From positions 1 through 23,114 of the IMG/VR virus record IMGVR_UViG_3300011113_000465: DNA of 23,114 nucleotides; one strand, written 5' to 3'. Positions within the stretch are counted from its first letter, which is position 1; each line of letters starts with the position of its first letter. Positions 23,070-23,114 of the stretch are shown here, piece after piece. A model generated the notes under the pieces. The model was given only the letters and a program-made list of their open reading frames with translations. It was not told where the DNA came from and ran no database searches. The stretch is from a virus. The position numbers and the translations under genes were made by a program.

Positions 23070-23114
23070 TCATTTGCCGTCCACGTGTAGTTGACTGCCT
23101 TTGTTGAAACTGGG
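23070..23114 (-). CDS. C-terminal end of a gene cut by the window edge
   Basis: The minus strand reads in frame PSFNKGSQLHVDGK then TGA (23072-23070). Only 14 codons are inside the window, so no family can be named. A 23-codon open frame overlaps this TGA as ATGA, but it mostly runs into the methyltransferase-like gene and is probably not real. The 33 bases between this stop and the next start contain no clear signal. Confidence 0.45.
   Translation of the reverse strand, partial: PSFNKGSQLHVDGK

Overview
The window looks like part of a tailed-phage genome of the T4-like (myovirus) type, probably from an environmental metagenome. The anchors are a family-B DNA polymerase of the gp43 type (15491-18148), a gp45-type sliding clamp (13777-14499) and a small DsbA-like late-transcription accessory protein (18226-18486). 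Almost every gene lies on the minus strand, and many neighbours overlap by four bases (ATGA). I saw no tRNA, rRNA, IS element, CRISPR array or clear rho-independent terminator. The host is inferred only weakly: a lipoprotein with a Cys-polyGly start and a TctC/Bug-type binding protein are both common in Burkholderiales-like betaproteobacteria, and promoters of sigma70 type are readable.

Layout, following transcription from right to left. (a) 22361-23114: the end of a cut-off gene, a methyltransferase-like gene and a GC-rich 85-base spacer. (b) 19512-22360: a member of an unnamed family with glycosyltransferase-like context, a NeuD/PglD-type sugar acyltransferase, and the only plus-strand gene, a short acyl-AMP ligase that meets the acyltransferase stop-to-stop. 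(c) 18540-19457: a TctC-type periplasmic binding protein. (d) 13777-18486: the replication core, dsbA - gp43 - methyltransferase-like - clamp. (e) 10486-13777: a membrane protein, a TGT/DpdA-like transglycosylase, a DfrB (R67-type) dihydrofolate reductase homologue, two unknown proteins and a QueD-like protein. (f) 5597-10474: a sugar cassette with a glycosyltransferase, SDR, cupin, two nucleotide-sugar epimerase/reductases and a short DegT-type aminotransferase. (g) 3705-5543: GTP cyclohydrolase I and a second member of the unnamed family in (b). (h) 1-3649: a large FG-GAP lipoprotein with its own promoter, a HIT protein, a small secreted protein and a cut-off 2OG-Fe(II) oxygenase-like gene.

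Two systems stand out. FolE, the QueD-like protein and the TGT-like enzyme suggest a 7-deazaguanine DNA-modification route, although QueE and QueC are not in the window. An R67-type DHFR sits inside the same block, so pterin made by FolE could feed both 7-deazaguanine and folate chemistry. Separately, the sugar cassette together with the acyl-AMP ligase and acyltransferase suggests the phage makes, and may acylate, an unusual sugar. Whether that sugar decorates DNA, virions or the host surface cannot be told from the sequence.
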